From contig JAGAPX010000005.1 of NCBI GenBank assembly GCA_017623055.1, positions 1 through 64,000 of the forward strand: a stretch of DNA of 64,000 nt, in the 5' to 3' direction. The notes under the pieces were generated by a model. That model was not told where the DNA came from. It saw nothing but the letters and a program-made list of their open reading frames with translations, and made no database searches. Source of the DNA: Phascolarctobacterium sp. GTDB lineage: Bacteria; Bacillota; Negativicutes; Acidaminococcales; Acidaminococcaceae. Each line of letters begins with the position of its first letter. Position 1 is the stretch's first letter. Shown here piece by piece: positions 28,843 through 36,302 of the stretch. Made by a program: the position numbers and the translations under genes.

Positions 28843-29058
28843 ATGTTAAAAGCAATAGTTTTTCAAAATCCAATAGTTTTGATTGCGCTTTTTATCGCAG
28901 CAATGTTTAATCTAAATAGTAATCCAAGACTCTTTGTAGAGCTTGTTATTGCTATGTTTGGATATTTATTTGTAATGCTTTCAGCAAATAACACCTTTTT
29001 TGAAAATGTGGGTATGCTTCTGGTTGGTTTTGTGTTACTTATGTACGTGATTGCTTGA
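28843..29058 (+). CDS. Small membrane protein encoded antisense in the tail module (moron)
   Basis: A 71-aa hydrophobic protein with about three membrane segments (IVLIALFIAAMFNL, FVELVIAMFGYLFVMLS, GMLLVGFVLLMYVIA). It has its own promoter (28793-28821), a strong GGAGG 7 bp before ATG 28843, and a plus-strand terminator at 29133. It is opposite in direction to all surrounding tail genes and overlaps the 3' end of E' by 20 bp. No family is recognised. Such self-contained genes often act in the lysogen, for instance in superinfection exclusion; that is inference. Confidence 0.65.
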   Translation: MLKAIVFQNPIVLIALFIAAMFNLNSNPRLFVELVIAMFGYLFVMLSANNTFFENVGMLLVGFVLLMYVIA

Positions 29059-29481
29059 ATTGGAGGATACTTTCTACCCAACCATTCAATTCAACAAGTG
29101 GTAAATTTAAAAAGAATTCGAGTGAAGTGTAGGTCGTCATGGCACAGGCTATGGCGACTTTTTTAATGCTCTGGCTTACTTCTTTCTCGTTGTTGCCAAA
29201 GCCTAACCTATTAAAAAATTTTTCACCTTAGTAATAACTGCAATCATATCCGGTGCAGGCAAAGAAAGAATATCGTCATACTTGATACCAGAAGCTTTAG
29301 ATGCCAGCAATGCTTGATATCTCATAGAAAATGCTAAATCTGGAGTTGCATCTCCCATTAAACGGCTTTTGTTTTCAGCTTCAATTAAAGCGTAACCAGT
29401 CAGTTTATCAAAATCCAAATTGATTTCTTTAACTTCTTTGTTGTCAATGGTAATAGAATTTCTAAGAGTTACAGTTTCCAT
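29039..29481 (-). CDS. Tail assembly chaperone fusion gpE-E' made by -1 frameshift
   Basis: The 92-aa gpE frame contains an in-frame -1 slippery heptamer T TTT TTA (plus coordinates 29212-29218) two codons before its stop. Reading on in the -1 frame gives 57 further residues, ending at 29039, with an Ala/Trp/Leu-rich domain (SLEFFLNLPLVELNGWVESI) typical of E' parts. The fusion would be about 147 aa, close to P2 E+E' (142 aa; E alone 91 aa). It lies between tail tube and tape measure, the conserved place for this recoding. Confidence 0.85.
29133..29165 (+). terminator. Plus-strand terminator behind the moron
   Basis: A 12-bp stem with two wobble or mismatch pairs (GTCGTCATGGC at 29133-29143 with 29148-29158) is followed by TTTTTT on the plus strand only. 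It lies inside the E' coding region of the other strand. Confidence 0.65.
29203..29481 (-). CDS. Phage tail assembly protein gpE
   Basis: The 92-aa unshifted product. Its pattern (EINLDFDKLTGYALIEAE..., LSLPAPDMIAVITKVKNFLIG) matches the P2/Mu tail assembly chaperone family, which coats the tape measure while the tube assembles. GAAAGGAG precedes the ATG. Most ribosomes should make this short form and a minority the E-E' fusion. Confidence 0.88.
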   Translation of the reverse strand: METVTLRNSITIDNKEVKEINLDFDKLTGYALIEAENKSRLMGDATPDLAFSMRYQALLASKASGIKYDDILSLPAPDMIAVITKVKNFLIG

Positions 29482-29502
29482 ATTTTTCTCCTTTCAAAAA
29501 TA

Positions 29503-29536
29503 ACGCCCGTCTGCGACTAGCATTATGACGGGCGTT
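29503..29536 (-). terminator. Intrinsic terminator after the tail-tube gene
   Basis: On the minus strand AACGCCCGTC/GACGGGCGTT (stem 29527-29536 with 29502-29511) is followed by ATTTTTG. It probably lowers expression of tail genes after the abundant tube protein. Confidence 0.75.
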
Positions 29537-29543
29537 TAAATTT

Positions 29544-30059
29544 TTACAGACCGAGTGCTTCTCTCACTTCGGAGAGATAATCGGTGCCATCGATTTTGCA
29601 GATGTAATTGTATTTGTCCAATTCCAAAACATCAGAGCCATCAACAGTAACTTTGATGTAATCTACTTCAAGAGTAGTGGTAGTACCGGTTGCAACGCCT
29701 ACGTCAAATTTGCCAAGCTCGAGATTTTTGGGAACGCCACGAACTACAACTTTGACAGGAAGAACAACAAAGTTACCGCTTTCGCTGTCTTTTACTTGAA
29801 CTGCTCCACGCAAATCAAGAGTAAGACCTTTCGGCGCAGCGAGTTTCAAATTGTTTTTGTAAACAGAGCGCCAAGTGAGTTGAGTTTCGATGCTGGAATA
29901 GTGGCCAAGAACAGGAGAGTTAATTTCACCAGCTAAGCCTGCGCCTTTAATGGTTTCGGTCATAGCTTGCAGGCTAGGCAGGTTAATATCTGCCACGCCG
30001 AGCAAATCGTCGCCGTTTTCGTAAGCACGAAAGTTGATTAACTTTTCAGGAATATTCAT
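29544..30059 (-). CDS. Major tail tube protein
   Basis: A 171-aa gpFII-type tube protein that stacks into the inner tube of the contractile tail. Typical parts are the N-terminal NIPEKLINFRAYENGDDLLG, GEINSPVLGHYSSIETQLTWRS (given as SPVLGHYSSIETQLTWRS) and the C-terminal KVTVDGSDVLELDKYNYI. AAAGGAG precedes the ATG. It directly follows the sheath gene, the conserved order. Confidence 0.9.
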   Translation of the reverse strand: MNIPEKLINFRAYENGDDLLGVADINLPSLQAMTETIKGAGLAGEINSPVLGHYSSIETQLTWRSVYKNNLKLAAPKGLTLDLRGAVQVKDSESGNFVVLPVKVVVRGVPKNLELGKFDVGVATGTTTTLEVDYIKVTVDGSDVLELDKYNYICKIDGTDYLSEVREALGL

Positions 30060-30075
30060 ACGTTAGTCTCCTTTC

Positions 30076-31527
30076 TTAGCTAAACAGTGTATTGAAGTAC
30101 TGGGGATCGTACTCAATAATGTTTTCGATTTCACGAGCCGGAGTAGGCGGTGTGAAATAGGTGTGGAAAGTAATAATACCGTCCAACAGATTGGTAACAG
30201 GATTTTCGGTGTCTTGGAACTCAACACGAGCACCGAGCAGAGCACCACGAGCAACCAAGCCGTTCAAACGGATATTTTCGCTGTCAATAATTGTTTGAAT
30301 GAGGCGTTTGGTAATCGGTTTGTCTACTTTAGCCCAATAGGTGAGAATGAAAGTTTGAGCATGCCAATTAAACATTCTGCGAATGCTGATGAAAGCATCT
30401 TTCGCATCGGTGTTGGACGGATAGCAACCAGTACGGTTACCCCAAAGTTTCCAACCACCTACAAAATTCAATGCAGTGACAATACCTTGACCGTTGAGGT
30501 AGTTGGCTTCATCAGGACCGAGGATTACTTCGGTGCCGTCAGCTAAGCACAGACCATTGATTTGAATAGCTTTGTTGGAAGGGCTTTCAAACGGAATATC
30601 ATCGTTCGCACTGTCGGTTTGGGCGATAGCACCGAGGGCGTGGGTAGACATATAGTAAATACTGTCGCCGAGTTTAACCATAGGCCAACATACAACTTGG
30701 TCTGCGCCAGTATAGCTGTTTTCATTTTTCCAAGCGGAAACATCAGAGTATTTCTTTACGGTATCAGTCGGAACGTCGGTCAATACAATGGCCTTGAAAT
30801 GAGAATTGATATTGCCAGCCTTAGATTTCATCACAGCTGCAACTTCGGGATAGTGAGACCAGCCCGGAGCAAGTACGATACCAGGCACCATACCGAACAG
30901 AGGGAATACTTGGTTAAGAGTTTCAAGACCTTTGCAAGCATTGGTAGCTACATCAATACCACCGATGATGTCGTCTTTATCAACGAGGGTAGCATCAACT
31001 TTGTCGTAGTTCAAAGTTAATGCGGTTGCAGAAGCACCTTTGCCGTCTGCCAACAGGGATATGAGTAATTCTTCATCATCGTTGTAAGCGGCAATATAAT
31101 CAACATCTTTAGTAAGAGTGTCGCCGCCCTCCACTTCATCAAGCTTAACTACAAGTGTGTTGAGCAAGACGGGAGCGTTGACGGTAGCAACTTTGTTGAC
31201 AACAGCAACAGATTCGTTTTCAACGGTTTGTTTGTGAACGGCAGGGTCAAGCACGTTTACGAAAACAAGCGGAGCACGATTATATAATGCAAATTGGCTA
31301 TACATTACTTCACAGATAGAATAGTTATCCCAATCTGCAGAATATCCCAAAGTAGCAACCGCTTCTGCGTAGCTGTAGCAGAGAACGGGGCGGTTTGCTT
31401 CGGCAGGAGCAGAAGCTAAGTGAATAGGGGCGGTACCGAATACTACGGGCAAGCCTGCGGCGGTGTTTACCGCAGGAACAATACTGGTAGGTACTTCGGA
31501 ACAATAAACGCCATGCTTATATGCCAT
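30076..31527 (-). CDS. Contractile tail sheath protein
   Basis: A 483-aa sheath subunit. N-terminal MAYKHGVYCSEVPTSIVP and the C-terminal third with WGNRTGCYPSN, RRMFNWHAQTFILTYWAK and ENIRLNGLVARGALLGA are highly typical of P2-like sheaths (gpFI family). It establishes that the phage is a myovirus. The strong ribosome site AAGGAGG fits a high-copy structural protein. Confidence 0.95.
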   Translation of the reverse strand: MAYKHGVYCSEVPTSIVPAVNTAAGLPVVFGTAPIHLASAPAEANRPVLCYSYAEAVATLGYSADWDNYSICEVMYSQFALYNRAPLVFVNVLDPAVHKQTVENESVAVVNKVATVNAPVLLNTLVVKLDEVEGGDTLTKDVDYIAAYNDDEELLISLLADGKGASATALTLNYDKVDATLVDKDDIIGGIDVATNACKGLETLNQVFPLFGMVPGIVLAPGWSHYPEVAAVMKSKAGNINSHFKAIVLTDVPTDTVKKYSDVSAWKNENSYTGADQVVCWPMVKLGDSIYYMSTHALGAIAQTDSANDDIPFESPSNKAIQINGLCLADGTEVILGPDEANYLNGQGIVTALNFVGGWKLWGNRTGCYPSNTDAKDAFISIRRMFNWHAQTFILTYWAKVDKPITKRLIQTIIDSENIRLNGLVARGALLGARVEFQDTENPVTNLLDGIITFHTYFTPPTPAREIENIIEYDPQYFNTLFS

Positions 31528-31530
31528 TTT

Positions 31531-31791
31531 TTATACCTCCTTGGCTTTTTTGTAGAGAGTGTTATAAAGTGTTCCTTTTTCTTTTGTCGCCGCAATAGCG
31601 GAGTTCATTTCGGAAATAGGAACAAAGAGCTGCTTCATCCAAGGGTTGGAATTAAGCAGCTCGATAATATGGAGAGGGTAACCACCGATGAAAACGGTAG
31701 CGTGCATAAGACGGCTTTCGCTTAGTGTAGGACCGATATACACAAGCTTATTTGTATTCACCGTAGGTTGTTTTGGTTTCTTGGAAGTCAT
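31531..31791 (-). CDS. Small hypothetical phage tail protein
   Basis: An 86-aa protein of a family found just before the sheath gene in P2-like tail clusters (NKLVYIGPTLSESRLMHATVF, shown as parts, and YPLHIIELLNSNPWMKQLFVP). Function is unknown. It overlaps the 3' end of the tail-terminator-like gene by 44 bp. The start lacks an ideal ribosome site, so translational coupling is likely. Confidence 0.65.
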   Translation of the reverse strand: MTSKKPKQPTVNTNKLVYIGPTLSESRLMHATVFIGGYPLHIIELLNSNPWMKQLFVPISEMNSAIAATKEKGTLYNTLYKKAKEV

Positions 31792-32245
31792 CGTAGTTTA
31801 TCCCTTCTTCAACGGATTGGCCAATGGTATAGGTAACTTCAAATTTCCCAAGCCATTGAGGAAATGGAGGCTCATCGGCAATCATACCTTTGATTGGGTG
31901 GACTAATCGGTGTTTCATACCGATGAAACGATGCTTTAATAAAGCTTGTCGAACGTGTTCCATTATGTTGTAAATGGAACGCCAACCATCAACCTTATCA
32001 TCATCGTAGATGGAAAAACCTATTTCTATCTTAGCTGTGCTAAGCTCGTTAGGATCGTCTTTATCTTCTGTTTCCAGCACCAATACATATACGTGCGAAC
32101 GTAATTCTGTAGGATTATCCCGAACTGGTGGGAAGCCGGGATAAACCATAACTGGTAGTTTGCCTGAGGTTTGTTCTGAAGAGTAGTCTTTTAAAACCTC
32201 TTTGAGAAAGTCTGCAAGTTTATCCATTAAGCCTATAGGTGTCAT
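31748..32245 (-). CDS. Tail terminator / completion-like protein
   Basis: A 165-aa protein with the layout of contractile-tail completion proteins: an N-terminal helix (MDKLADFLKEVLKDYS), a YPGFPPVRD segment and beta strands (IEIGFSIYDDD), then WRSIYNIMEHVRQALLKH. Position between the gpZ-like protein and the sheath supports a role in capping the tail for head joining. Family assignment is by order and general pattern. Confidence 0.65.
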   Translation of the reverse strand: MTPIGLMDKLADFLKEVLKDYSSEQTSGKLPVMVYPGFPPVRDNPTELRSHVYVLVLETEDKDDPNELSTAKIEIGFSIYDDDKVDGWRSIYNIMEHVRQALLKHRFIGMKHRLVHPIKGMIADEPPFPQWLGKFEVTYTIGQSVEEGINYDDFQETKTTYGEYK

Positions 32246-32847
32246 TGTTTAACCTCCGCAAATTGTCTTTGAATTTCGTGTAGAAAGCGTTTGTTAAGAT
32301 AACGTTCACTTTCTGGAGTAAACGTACTCAACACATCTTCGCTGCCAAACATCTGAGGAACAGACGGACCGTAAGGTATTCTAATAGGATAAGCCGTTTT
32401 GGTATAGCGGTGCATTGGGCCAGCGTATCCGCTTCGAGAAGATTTCTGAATGAATAATCCCGGAACAGATGCAGTTACACCACGTTTTTTAATCTGCACT
32501 CTCATAGGTCTCTTACGTCTTTTCGGTTTACGTCCTGTCTTGTAGAGTTTAATAATACTCATCGGATTTGGAAGCAAACGAAAATGTGTAAGATTCAAAG
32601 GTGAGCCGCTGGCTCTAATTGTACCCTGTAATTTATCACGAGTAGGTCCTTTTGCAACAATGGTACCTTTAATGGAAGAAGCACGAGCGGTATATGTTTG
32701 GCGAATGTGCTTTGACACTTTGCTACGCATAGACGTAACAGTACGTCCTATAGCATTGGAAGCTGCTTTTCTGACTTTTAACGGACTGACAGTGAGAAAC
32801 TTTTGTGCAGTATTTAAACTGTTGTTGTCAAAAGTTATCTTAATCAT
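32242..32847 (-). CDS. Minor tail protein Z-like protein
   Basis: A 201-aa very basic protein (Lys/Arg-rich centre around residues 105-125) resembling the prophage minor tail protein Z family. Supporting segments are the N-terminal VRKAASNAIGRTVTSMRSKVSKHIRQTYT (given as ASNAIGRTVTSMRSKVSK) and the later GYAGPMHRYTKTAYPIR. It probably acts at the head-tail junction. Its ATG overlaps the upstream stop (ATGA), and its stop overlaps the next gene. Confidence 0.75.
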   Translation of the reverse strand: MIKITFDNNSLNTAQKFLTVSPLKVRKAASNAIGRTVTSMRSKVSKHIRQTYTARASSIKGTIVAKGPTRDKLQGTIRASGSPLNLTHFRLLPNPMSIIKLYKTGRKPKRRKRPMRVQIKKRGVTASVPGLFIQKSSRSGYAGPMHRYTKTAYPIRIPYGPSVPQMFGSEDVLSTFTPESERYLNKRFLHEIQRQFAEVKQ

Positions 32848-33167
32848 CGGTTATTTGAAATCAGTTTAATGGTCAGCATTCCCATATCGTCAGCAACGCT
32901 TTCAACAAGATACAGCTGATCGTCAACATTAAAGGTTTGCCCATGGACGGGAACGTATGGTAAATCATTTTTGCGACAATTGACGAGAATTGTACTCCCG
33001 TATAAGTTACGGTAATCATCTTCACCAACGGACAGGGTTTGGTCGATAGAAATGTCTTGCAAAATAGCAGTACATCTCGTACCGTTCAAATTATGAATTT
33101 CAGCAAATTCATCAAGATTAAGGAATACGCTTGCGTTGTCCGCTGCTACCATTTCTTTAAAGCCCAT
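32844..33167 (-). CDS. Head-tail connector protein (gpFII-like)
   Basis: A 107-aa protein matching the small head-tail joining family of lambda-like heads: an N-terminal FLNLDEFAEIHNLNGT, central RNLYGSTILVNCRKND and PVHGQTFNVDDQLYLVESV. It connects the portal to the tail. It is coupled to the genes on both sides by stop-start overlaps (TAATG and ATGA). Confidence 0.75.
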   Translation of the reverse strand: MGFKEMVAADNASVFLNLDEFAEIHNLNGTRCTAILQDISIDQTLSVGEDDYRNLYGSTILVNCRKNDLPYVPVHGQTFNVDDQLYLVESVADDMGMLTIKLISNNR

Positions 33168-33580
33168 TATTCAGGGGCCTCGGCTTCAAGGGGAGGAAAA
33201 TCTGCGGGCGGTTCTTCAGTAATGTCTTTGGCATTAACTTGCACTTCTACTTGAACAACTAAGTCAATGATTTCAGCTTTTTTCAATGTTTTAACGTCAA
33301 TCCCCATATCGGTTGCAAGGCGTTTCAAATCTTCAAGATTCATTGTTTCAAGCTGTGTACGGTCGAGATGGGTTGTAATAATTTCATCTTCTTCTTTTTC
33401 GTTATCAGCATTGAGTTTATCGTTATCAGTAAACACGTTAACGTATTCAGCCACTTCAAGGTCTACGAGGCGTTGAGCTTCTTCGTCTTGAAGCTCAACG
33501 GTGCCTCCAAGGCTAACAGGCTTAACACGTCCGTTCACTTTGTGTCCGTAAGTACCTTTGATGATTTTAACCTCTTTCAT
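33167..33580 (-). CDS. Phage protein with HeH/SAP-like C-terminal motif
   Basis: A 137-aa acidic protein. The N-terminal EVKIIKGTYGHKVNGRVKPV with GGTVELQDEEAQRLV (as parts) is a common post-capsid domain in phages. The helix pair NLEDLKRLATDMGIDVKTLKKAEIIDLV (partial: LEDLKRLATDMGIDVKTL) resembles a HeH/Rho-N-type nucleic-acid-binding motif. The C-terminus is Pro/Glu-rich. It probably participates in head completion; exact role unknown. Confidence 0.65.
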   Translation of the reverse strand: MKEVKIIKGTYGHKVNGRVKPVSLGGTVELQDEEAQRLVDLEVAEYVNVFTDNDKLNADNEKEEDEIITTHLDRTQLETMNLEDLKRLATDMGIDVKTLKKAEIIDLVVQVEVQVNAKDITEEPPADFPPLEAEAPE

Positions 33581-33594
33581 AATTTACCTCCTTG

Positions 33595-34668
33595 TTACAC
33601 TACTACGTTAGATGCAACGATGTACGGGCAGTAGTTTTTCGGAGCTGCCAACGGACGAGCTGCAAGACGGAGTTTGCGCATGTCATTCGGTTGGTCAAGA
33701 ACGAATTTGGGAACACGAGGTGCTGCGTGGGAAGAGAAGTCATCAGAGCCATAATCAATTTGGGTGATTTGGCCATACATCATATGACCGCAAGCAGGAG
33801 CGGTAACCATAGCAGAGGTTTCAGGGAAATATTTTTGTTCGGTGCCGTTGTCGTCAACGTAAGTGTGGTCAGCGCAAATAACATTCAGCTTGAAGCCACC
33901 GAAGTTAATGATGCCCATAAACACAACACCTTCATATTGGCTCAGTTCTTGTTCGATTTGGCCAGTGATGATGCCGCTATTCTTGTTGAGCAATGCTTGT
34001 GCTTTTTCGTCTTCGAGGATTGCATCTGCAACAGCAGAACCTACTACCAAGTCAACAGCTTTCAAGCCACGCTTGGAGAGCATACGGCACATTACTTTAA
34101 CATCTGCGAAGAAGTCGCCACCTTGTGCGTTCCAAGCAGTGGAAACGGTGTAGGTGTGTTCAGAAGCTTGGTCGAAGAATTTAACATATTTGCTATCGCC
34201 AGCGGTGTTAGCGTCAATGTATTCTTGCATAGTACAAGCGTTATTCAACATAGTTTGAGCTGCCATCCATTCTTCACGACGACAGATGCGAGCGTCCATT
34301 TCAGCCAAGTCTCTCAATTGGAGTTTAGCTGCACGTTCAGCAGGAGTAGCACCAGGATAAAGAGCTTCGCCGAAACCACGTTTCTTCAGGTCGTCCAAGG
34401 TCAACGGACGGGACGGTGCAATGAATGCAGGTTGGTATTCGCTGATGGTGTAGCCTTCTCTATCCATCGGAATATCACCAGCACGAGGAGAAACAAAAGC
34501 TGCCATTTTACGGTCGCCTTTTTTGTATTCGGTCAATACTTTGTCTGCTGCAAAAATGTCTTCAGCAGTGGTGGGGAAGTAGCGGTCACGGAAGAAAGAC
34601 GGAGAAGGGGTGATTTCTTCAGTAATTGCCATCAATACATAAGTGTCAAAGAAGTTGAGATTAGCCAT
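33595..34668 (-). CDS. Major capsid protein, lambda gpE family
   Basis: A 357-aa HK97-fold capsid protein of the gpE type. Recognised from ITPSPSFFRDRYFP near the N-terminus, the AFVSPRAGDIPMDREGY arm region, REEWMAAQTMLNN in the spine helix, and the C-terminal KFVLDQPNDMRKLRLAARPL. It follows the decoration-protein gene, as in lambda. The strong ribosome site GGAGG suits very high expression. Confidence 0.94.
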   Translation of the reverse strand: MANLNFFDTYVLMAITEEITPSPSFFRDRYFPTTAEDIFAADKVLTEYKKGDRKMAAFVSPRAGDIPMDREGYTISEYQPAFIAPSRPLTLDDLKKRGFGEALYPGATPAERAAKLQLRDLAEMDARICRREEWMAAQTMLNNACTMQEYIDANTAGDSKYVKFFDQASEHTYTVSTAWNAQGGDFFADVKVMCRMLSKRGLKAVDLVVGSAVADAILEDEKAQALLNKNSGIITGQIEQELSQYEGVVFMGIINFGGFKLNVICADHTYVDDNGTEQKYFPETSAMVTAPACGHMMYGQITQIDYGSDDFSSHAAPRVPKFVLDQPNDMRKLRLAARPLAAPKNYCPYIVASNVVV

Positions 34669-34695
34669 AATAATTTTTCCTCCTTGTTACTCTTC

Positions 34696-35091
34696 TTAGT
34701 TAGCTGCCTTGAAGAAGATGCCACGAGAACGGAGAGCATCTTTATCAGCATCGGTAATGGTGTAGTTGTCTGCCACGATTACTTTGTTGGGGTCGAAACA
34801 ACCGGCAAAATATACGCAGGCATTTACATCAGAAGTGCCAACAACGGTATCGTCGCAAAGAATGCAGTCAGCAGTCAGAGTTTCGTTTTCACCAGCAACG
34901 GTGCCAAGAACAACAAGTTTGCCAGAGCCACCAGTGCCAGAGCTTCTTGCCAAGATAGTGCCACGCTTCAAGGTGGTTTCAGATGCAAGCGCCTTAATAA
35001 CTCCGCCATTAACAACAACAGCAGGGTTAATATCAGTAACCAATTCGTCAAATTGAAATTCACCAATTTTTTGGCCGATAGTAGTAGTCAT
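34696..35091 (-). CDS. Head decoration protein (gpD family)
   Basis: A 131-aa lambda gpD-type protein that cements the expanded capsid. Typical parts are the N-terminal GEFQFDELVTDINPAVV, a central ETTLKRGTILARSSG and a C-terminal TDADKDALRSRGIFFK. It sits between the protease/scaffold and capsid genes, matching the lambda order C-Nu3-D-E. Confidence 0.9.
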   Translation of the reverse strand: MTTTIGQKIGEFQFDELVTDINPAVVVNGGVIKALASETTLKRGTILARSSGTGGSGKLVVLGTVAGENETLTADCILCDDTVVGTSDVNACVYFAGCFDPNKVIVADNYTITDADKDALRSRGIFFKAAN

Positions 35092-35093
35092 GA

Positions 35094-35498
35094 TTATTCT
35101 TCCTCCTTAGCATTTTTACCGAGAGCGATAGCAACAGCTACACGAGCTTCTTGGTATTTTTCTTCCTGGGTTTTCGGTTCAGCCTTTTCTTCAGGCGCCG
35201 GAGTTGCGGATACTTCTTGAACTCCACTCTCTTGATTATCCGCAATAATTCCTTTCATAAATGCAGAGCCTTGTTTTGCGGCTTCGACAGCTGCACGATA
35301 AGTAAGCTCTTTGGCGCTACAAGGATTTTCGCCGTATTTAGCTTCTGTTACCAATTCGTTGGGGAACAGACTTGCTACTACGTCGATTTCTTGCATTCGA
35401 GTACGTTCGTTAGCAACTGCAACGGTTGCGGCTGCTGCTTCGATTTGCGCAACAAGTTCAGGATATTCGTTACGCAATTCTTCAATGTTGTTTGCCAT
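35094..35498 (-). CDS. Nested scaffold protein translated from within the protease gene
   Basis: An in-frame ATG at 35498 preceded by a perfect AGGAGG (35507-35512) 8 bp upstream would make a separate 134-aa product identical to the protease C-terminus (beginning MANNIEELRNEYPELVAQIE). It is acidic and helical, as scaffolds are. This repeats the lambda C/Nu3 arrangement. Inferred from the ribosome site and composition. Confidence 0.7.
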   Translation of the reverse strand: MANNIEELRNEYPELVAQIEAAAATVAVANERTRMQEIDVVASLFPNELVTEAKYGENPCSAKELTYRAAVEAAKQGSAFMKGIIADNQESGVQEVSATPAPEEKAEPKTQEEKYQEARVAVAIALGKNAKEEE

Positions 35499-36302
35499 GG
35501 GTTTTCCTCCTTGTTCTTCGTTGGCTTTTCCCAACGGATTAGTATTTGTTTCAACCAAAGCTTGGGCTTCGGGTGCAACCGTAGTGATGGAGTCTGAAAG
35601 CGGTTTGTTGAGACAAATCTTTCTGCCTGCAACAAAAATAGTTTTGCGGTCAGCGCTTGCAGCAATGGTGAGGGCATCTTCTGAATCAATTACTTCGTCA
35701 ACGAAACCTTTTTCTTTGGCTTCTTTACCAGTCATATAAGTGGTATCGGCCATCAAATGTTTAATGACGGTTTCTCCGAGATTTGTTTTGCGTTGATAAA
35801 TACTTGCCTGAGCTTTATCGTAAGCATCGTTTGAACTTGCGAGATTTCGCAGCTCGTCAGCATTGTAAGCTCCCCAAATGTAGGACCAACACTTATGAAT
35901 CATAATCAAACTGGACGGATTGGCTTTGACAGTGTCGCATGCACACATAATCAAAGAGCCACCGCTCATAGCCACGCCGTCTACAATGCAGGTTAGTTTA
36001 GCACCTTTAGCAACAAGTTCACGCAGGCGGTTATGAATGAGAATGGACACGCCAGCATCGCCACCACAAGAGTTCATACGGATAGTAATGTCCTTGCAGT
36101 TTTCGATTTGTTTCAAATCATTTAAGAATTCATCTTGAATGATGTAACTGCCAGGAATGGGCTCGTCAGTCCACCAGTCACGAGGTTGAGTTTCTACAAT
36201 GTCGCCATACATAACGATTTCAGCGGAATCTCTATCAACGGTAGCCATTGTATAGAAATTACGCAGAATTTTGATGTTAGATTCATTCTTCATCGCCTTC
36301 AT
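35094..36302 (-). CDS. ClpP-type head maturation protease with C-terminal scaffold region
   Basis: About 402 aa. The S14/ClpP-like peptidase domain (about residues 15-220) has the catalytic Ser in GVAMSGGSL and His in LIMIHKCWS. The Gln/Glu/Ala-rich C-terminal part (after about 265) is scaffold-like. Such proteases process the procapsid and then themselves. ATG 36302 is 11 bp after AGGAGG; ATG 36293 is also possible. It overlaps the portal gene by 20 bp. A second translation start for the scaffold lies inside the gene at 35498. Confidence 0.88.
   Translation of the reverse strand: MKAMKNESNIKILRNFYTMATVDRDSAEIVMYGDIVETQPRDWWTDEPIPGSYIIQDEFLNDLKQIENCKDITIRMNSCGGDAGVSILIHNRLRELVAKGAKLTCIVDGVAMSGGSLIMCACDTVKANPSSLIMIHKCWSYIWGAYNADELRNLASSNDAYDKAQASIYQRKTNLGETVIKHLMADTTYMTGKEAKEKGFVDEVIDSEDALTIAASADRKTIFVAGRKICLNKPLSDSITTVAPEAQALVETNTNPLGKANEEQGGKPMANNIEELRNEYPELVAQIEAAAATVAVANERTRMQEIDVVASLFPNELVTEAKYGENPCSAKELTYRAAVEAAKQGSAFMKGIIADNQESGVQEVSATPAPEEKAEPKTQEEKYQEARVAVAIALGKNAKEEE

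Noticed and set aside
33592-35220. A 542-aa plus-strand frame across capsid and decoration genes
   Set aside because: It lies opposite well-supported minus-strand capsid, decoration and protease genes; composition is Phe/Ser/Cys-rich, as expected for an antisense shadow.
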